Assembly (NCBI RefSeq): GCF_003544895.1
Contig: NZ_CP032125.1
Coordinates: 1,254,001 to 1,318,000 of the forward strand
Length of the DNA: 64,000 bases
Direction of reading: 5' to 3'
DNA from: Profundibacter amoris
Lineage (GTDB): Bacteria; Pseudomonadota; Alphaproteobacteria; Rhodobacterales; Rhodobacteraceae
How positions within the stretch are numbered: position 1 is the first letter of the stretch; each line of letters opens with the position of its first letter. Made by a program: the position numbers and the translations under genes. The notes below the pieces were generated by a model. The model saw only the letters and a list, made by a program, of their open reading frames with translations, was not told the DNA's origin and searched no databases. This document shows positions 57,859-64,000 of the stretch, in pieces.

Positions 57859-58155
57859 TTAAAGCGTTAGCAGGTAACACCCCGTGGGTTGCCTTGTCAG
57901 CATTTTCTCGATTTCGGCCCATTGACCGGTCTCTTGCATACGCAATACATGATCTTGATGCAGGGCTTTTGAATCCCACGTTTCAAACAATGTGAATTTG
58001 TTGTTTTCAGGGCCATCGTGCCTGAAAATATTGACGTTCTGGCATCCCGCAACTTTTGGCAACTCGATTTTAACCGAGCCAAGCATGTCTTCAAAACTGG
58101 AAATGCTGTTTTGATTAACCTCGAAGGTTATTAGGAACTGGCATTTATCTGGCAT
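57859..58155 (-). CDS. ABM-domain (quinol monooxygenase-like) protein
   Basis: The 98-residue protein has the dimeric ferredoxin-like fold of the antibiotic biosynthesis monooxygenase (ABM) group. Strands FLITFEVNQNSISSFEDML and the VNIFRHDGPENNKFTLFETWDSKALHQDHV core are typical of YgiN-type quinol monooxygenases. The ATG at 58155 was chosen because the fold starts there; a longer frame upstream has no coding character. It is divergent from a LysR gene, 97 bp away, which probably regulates it. Its substrate is unknown. GC is low, like the rhodanese genes beside it. Confidence 0.82.
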   Translation of the reverse strand: MPDKCQFLITFEVNQNSISSFEDMLGSVKIELPKVAGCQNVNIFRHDGPENNKFTLFETWDSKALHQDHVLRMQETGQWAEIEKMLTRQPTGCYLLTL

Positions 58156-58252
58156 TGGTATATATCCCGATTTCTGTATTGTTTCTGAATTTGATCGTAT
58201 AAAACCCCTTATTGTCAGTATTAATCCAAGGATAAACGGGAAAATACAAAAT

Positions 58253-60710
<2,458 letters not shown>

Positions 60711-60783
60711 GGCGGGGTTCACCCCCACCGTTCGAATCGAGGCACAGAAAATTGTTGAAACCAGCGGCGGGGTGAACCCCGCC
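60711..60783. repeat. Inverted repeat between guaB and rsmB-like gene
   Basis: Perfect 15-nt arms GGCGGGGTTCACCCC (60711-60725) and its complement (60769-60783) flank 43 bp. The first arm begins on the base after the guaB stop. There is no T run, so it is more likely a repeat or attenuator-like hairpin than a simple terminator. Confidence 0.6.
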
Positions 60784-60802
60784 TTACGAATGGAACGACC
60801 CT

Positions 60803-61960
60803 ATGACCCCAGCCGCCCGCCTTTCCGCCGCCATTGAAATTCTTGGCCATATTCTGGACGGGGACGCTGCCGAAAAGGCCCTGACCAACTGGGCACGTGG
60901 TTCGCGCTATGCCGGCTCCAAGGATCGCGCGGCGGTGCGGGATCATGTGTTCGGCGCGCTGCGTTGCAAGCGCTCGTTCACCACGCTTGGCGGGGCGCAA
61001 ACAGGGCGTGGTATTGTGCTGGGCATGCTGCGTGCCCAAGGTGTAAATCCGGATGAAATGTTCACAGGTATCGGCCACGCGCCCACGCCTTTGACCGATG
61101 AAGAACGGGCGCAGGGGGACACACCCGAGGGCAATGCCGCGCTGGACATCCCCGACTGGATCGCCCCGCAACTGGCCGCCAGTCTGGGCGATGATTTCAC
61201 CGCCGTCTGTCATGCGCTGCAAAAACGCGCACCGGTGTTTCTGCGGGTTAACACGTTAAAAACAAACCTGAAACAGGCCGCCATTGATCTGGCGGGGGAA
61301 AACATCCAGACCACCCCGCACCCCCTGTCCCCGACCGCGCTCGAGGTCACTGAAAACCCGCGCCGCGTGCATCTGAGTGCGCCCTATAATGACGGGCGGG
61401 TCGAGCTACAGGACGCCGCCTCGCAAGCGGTGGTCGATCTGTTGCCGCTGCGCCCCGACATGCGGGTTCTGGACTATTGCGCCGGTGGCGGTGGCAAGGT
61501 GCTGGCAATGGCCGCACGCGCCTCTGCCAGCTATTTCGCCCATGATGCCAACCCGCAACGGATGAAAGACCTGCCTGATCGCGCGGAACGTGCCGGAGCA
61601 TCCGTGACACTATTTGAACCGGAAGACGTGGCCGCTAGCGGCCCCTATGATCTGGTGCTGTGCGACGTGCCATGTTCCGGCAGTGGCGCGTGGCGGCGCT
61701 CGCCTGCGGGGAAATGGGAGTTCAAGCCGGAAAAGCTGGACCAGTTGCGCGAAATTCAGGCCGAAATCCTGACCAAAGCCGCCGGTTTGGTCGCGCCAAA
61801 CGGGGTGCTGGCCTATACCACCTGTTCGCTGCTGGACGCGGAAAACAGTGAACAGATTGAAGCGTTTACAACCGGTAGCGACTGGAAATGCACCAGCCAG
61901 ACCCGCTTTACCCCGCTGGACGGTGGCGACGGATTTTTCTGCGCTCTCTTGACGCGGTAG
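60803..61960 (+). CDS. RsmB/NOP-family RNA m5C methyltransferase
   Basis: The 385-residue protein has an N-terminal NusB-like helical region and a C-terminal SAM-dependent methyltransferase domain. Motifs are DYCAGGGGKVLAMA (SAM loop), the DVPCSGSGAWRRSPAGKW catalytic cysteine segment and the TTCSLLDAENSEQIE second cysteine. This matches the RsmB/Nop2 group that methylates cytosine in 16S rRNA. The N-terminal half is shorter in NusB detail than E. coli RsmB, so the exact target site is uncertain. It follows guaB by 92 bp and may be co-transcribed. Confidence 0.92.
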   Translation: MTPAARLSAAIEILGHILDGDAAEKALTNWARGSRYAGSKDRAAVRDHVFGALRCKRSFTTLGGAQTGRGIVLGMLRAQGVNPDEMFTGIGHAPTPLTDEERAQGDTPEGNAALDIPDWIAPQLAASLGDDFTAVCHALQKRAPVFLRVNTLKTNLKQAAIDLAGENIQTTPHPLSPTALEVTENPRRVHLSAPYNDGRVELQDAASQAVVDLLPLRPDMRVLDYCAGGGGKVLAMAARASASYFAHDANPQRMKDLPDRAERAGASVTLFEPEDVAASGPYDLVLCDVPCSGSGAWRRSPAGKWEFKPEKLDQLREIQAEILTKAAGLVAPNGVLAYTTCSLLDAENSEQIEAFTTGSDWKCTSQTRFTPLDGGDGFFCALLTR

Positions 61961-62081
61961 GAAAACCGGACATAATCAACCCAAAGTAGCGGCTCTCCGC
62001 TTTTCTGATTCAAGCTTAACGCATGCTTAAGACCTTGTGTTGGAAATTAAGAGTCCACGAATCAATCAGCGGGGGCTTTCG

Positions 62082-64000
62082 GTGGCTCACACGGCGCAAA
62101 CGCCTGAAATTCAAATCCGCAAAGCGGGTATTACCACAGGCAGGGTGATTTACCTTGGCCTGATAGGGGCTGTGCTCATTGCGGTTGCATTTTTTGTGCC
62201 AGATCCGGCGACGGGTCTGGTTCTGATGGCCGCCGGGCTGACGCTCGGGTTTGTCGGGCTTGCCGTGACGGGATGGACCTATTGGAGAAACCGTGTGCAA
62301 AAGGCAGATATTGCCACTCTGGCAGGTATTGTCGGCAATGATGCCTCGCCCTGTTTTGTCACCGACCAGGACGATGAAATCATATATTTCAATCGTGCGG
62401 CAACAGACCGGTTTTCAGCCGTAACCGGCAGGCCCTTGTCTTATGTGTTGCGCTATATGGTGGCCAATCCGTCCGCCATGCTTTTTCGTTTGCAAAACAA
62501 GGCACAAGCCCTTGGTGCCGCGCAGGAAGATATTGTAACGCGCGACGGAATGCTTGGGCTTATGGTGCACCAGATATCCGGTGACCGCTATCTTTGGCGG
62601 CTGGACGCGGAACAAACGGGGCAGGGGCGTGGTGATATCGGCCTGCCGATGCTGACGGTTTCCAAATCGGGAACGGTTCTGTTTATGAACGATATCCTGT
62701 GCAGCTTGCTGGGCGGGCGCATGGAAACGCTTGAGGCTGTGTTTAACGACCTGCCTTTGGTCAGCGGTCAGGAACACCAGATTGCGGGTAAGGATGGGCC
62801 GATCCGGGTGCTGGTGGCGGAACTGGAAGTGGCCTCGGACCGGCGCGAGATTTATTTGCTGCCAGGTGTTTCGGATGGGCAAAACTGCAATGGCTGGCAG
62901 TTTTTTGATGAACTGCCGATTCCGATGATCAAGATATCGACCGACGCCAAAGTTGTTCAGGCCAACCGCTTGGCGCGTAAATTGCTGAATGATCCGATGT
63001 CCGGCGCCACAGAATTGGGAGATCTGGTCGAGGGGCTGGGACGCTCGATTTCCGACTGGATTGCGGATGCGATTGCCGGACGAGGCTTGTCGCGCTCCGA
63101 GGTGTTGCAGGCGCGCAAGACGGATAAAGAAGTGTATTTGCAAGTCAGCCTGAGCCGGATCGAGGAAAATGGCAATCCGGTACTGATTGCGGTGCTGAAT
63201 GACGCGACCGAGTTGAAAACCCTCGAGGCGCAATTCGTGCAAAGCCAGAAAATGCAGGCAATCGGCCAGTTGGCGGGGGGGGTGGCCCATGATTTCAACA
63301 ATCTGCTGACGGCGATTTCCGGCCATTGTGATTTGCTGTTGCTGCGGCATGATCAGGGGGATCCGGATTATGGCGACCTGATGCAGATCAACCAGAACGC
63401 CAACCGTGCCGCCAGTCTGGTTGGCCAGTTGCTTGCCTTTTCGCGCAAACAGAATCTGCAACCCGAGGTCCTTGATCTGCGGGATACATTGTCGGATCTG
63501 ACCCATCTGTTGAACCGGTTGGTCGGGGAAAAGGTGATGCTCTCTCTGTCGCATGATCCGGGTCTGCGCCCGATCCGTGCCGACAAACGCCAGTTGGAAC
63601 AGGTTTTGATGAATCTGGTGGTGAATGCCCGCGATGCGATGCCGGAAGGTGGCGAAATCCGGATCGAGACCGAAGGCGTGACTTTGCCCCATGATATGGA
63701 GCGCGATCGGGCACGGGTCATTGCCGGTGATTATGTGGTTGTGAAAGTCAGCGATGTGGGGATCGGGATATCTCCGGACAAGATCCACAAGATATTCGAG
63801 CCGTTTTACACCACCAAACGGGTTGGCGAAGGCACCGGGCTGGGGCTGTCCACGGTGTATGGCATTGTGAAACAGTCCGGCGGTTTTGTGTTTGTTGACA
63901 GTGTTCCGGGGAAGGGCACCTGCTTTTCGCTGTATTTCCCAGCCTATGACAAACACGAACTGGCTGGGCAAGATACGGGCTCGCAAAAAGCGAAACCCAA
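62082..64000 (+). CDS. cckA: CckA-like hybrid sensor histidine kinase (truncated by window)
   Basis: The visible 640 codons match CckA, the bifunctional kinase/phosphatase that controls CtrA through ChpT and, in Rhodobacterales, GTA and motility. The protein has two N-terminal transmembrane helices (YLGLIGAVLIAVAFFV and LVLMAAGLTLGFVGLAVTGW) and two PAS-like regions. The dimerisation and phosphorylation motif GQLAGGVAHDFNNLLTAISGH follows, then an ATPase domain with LEQVLMNLVVNARDAMPEGG, SDVGIGISP, FEPFYTTK and GTGLGLSTVYGIVKQSGG. The start is probably the GTG at 62082, with GGGGG upstream; a TTG at 62040 is also in frame. The receiver domain would lie beyond the window. It is translated from an edge-open frame. 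Confidence 0.94.
   Translation, partial: MAHTAQTPEIQIRKAGITTGRVIYLGLIGAVLIAVAFFVPDPATGLVLMAAGLTLGFVGLAVTGWTYWRNRVQKADIATLAGIVGNDASPCFVTDQDDEIIYFNRAATDRFSAVTGRPLSYVLRYMVANPSAMLFRLQNKAQALGAAQEDIVTRDGMLGLMVHQISGDRYLWRLDAEQTGQGRGDIGLPMLTVSKSGTVLFMNDILCSLLGGRMETLEAVFNDLPLVSGQEHQIAGKDGPIRVLVAELEVASDRREIYLLPGVSDGQNCNGWQFFDELPIPMIKISTDAKVVQANRLARKLLNDPMSGATELGDLVEGLGRSISDWIADAIAGRGLSRSEVLQARKTDKEVYLQVSLSRIEENGNPVLIAVLNDATELKTLEAQFVQSQKMQAIGQLAGGVAHDFNNLLTAISGHCDLLLLRHDQGDPDYGDLMQINQNANRAASLVGQLLAFSRKQNLQPEVLDLRDTLSDLTHLLNRLVGEKVMLSLSHDPGLRPIRADKRQLEQVLMNLVVNARDAMPEGGEIRIETEGVTLPHDMERDRARVIAGDYVVVKVSDVGIGISPDKIHKIFEPFYTTKRVGEGTGLGLSTVYGIVKQSGGFVFVDSVPGKGTCFSLYFPAYDKHELAGQDTGSQKAKP

Noticed and set aside
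62415-63986. 523-codon antisense ORF opposite cckA
   Set aside because: The opposite strand encodes a full kinase with all HATPase boxes; the antisense frame has low-complexity His/Gln/Arg composition and no motif.

Overview
The window is chromosomal DNA of an alphaproteobacterium, most likely a marine Rhodobacteraceae (Roseobacter-type) strain. The evidence is the high GC of most genes, PDH E1-beta with its own lipoyl domain, a CckA-type kinase, the glnB-glnA pair, Hint-domain and DUF3179 proteins, and the remains of a Rhodobacter-type gene transfer agent (GTA) cluster. No rRNA, CRISPR array, IS transposase or replication origin was seen.

Layout. 1-3640: glnA (cut by the window edge) and glnB, then a bifunctional NAD(P)HX repair enzyme with a foreign AT-rich internal block, and a small Hint-like protein. 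3801-4155: tRNA-Leu(UAG) followed by a 264-bp three-hairpin palindromic element. 4237-8029: trigger factor, an outer-membrane-type protein and the rpsF-rpsR-rplI operon. 8173-10713: a membrane protein, YceI, and a convergent cytochrome b561-YceI fusion. 10945-18608: fatty acid genes (fabD-fabG, acpP, fabF-mltG) interleaved with a cobalamin riboswitch controlling a CbiM-like permease, a GNAT and cysK. 19350-24166: a degenerate GTA locus (TerS, truncated TerL, a deletion scar, the C-terminal part of the g15 megatron with an in-frame stop, and one downstream gene). 24108-31874: a DksA-like protein, cysE, pdhA-pdhB-pdhC, ftsB, class I aldolase and pgk. 32028-41825: two cyclophilins, DUF3179, a beta-barrel protein, tyrS, anmK, small unknowns, eno and a DMT transporter coupled to fur. 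42233-47796: a structured repeat, a TerB-like protein, a cysteine-free DsrC/TusE homologue, an antiporter, a second DMT transporter, an EEP phosphatase and a membrane protein. 47820-53027: a low-GC FGE-type protein, selO, and a katG ruined by three frameshifts and two stop codons. 53142-58155: a GNAT, a tandem pair of exported paralogues, a TehA/SLAC1 transporter, a tandem pair of exported rhodaneses and an ABM-domain protein. 58253-64000: LysR, guaB, rsmB-like and the start of cckA.

How the genes fit together. Much of the window is core metabolism: nitrogen assimilation (glnBA), cysteine synthesis (cysE, cysK), fatty acid synthesis (fabD, fabG, acpP, fabF), lower glycolysis into acetyl-CoA (fbaB, pgk, eno, pdhABC), translation and folding (rpsF, rpsR, rplI, tig, tyrS, PPIases) and cell envelope (ftsB, mltG, anmK).

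The most unusual content lies between these genes. It consists of two copies of a 111-112-bp repeat whose stems covary, a cloverleaf-like palindrome beside tRNA-Leu, a mosaic nnr gene, the GTA deletion scar, the katG pseudogene, and the duplicated rhodanese genes that share an 18-nt upstream element at identical spacing. I did not find a complete, clearly new multi-gene system.
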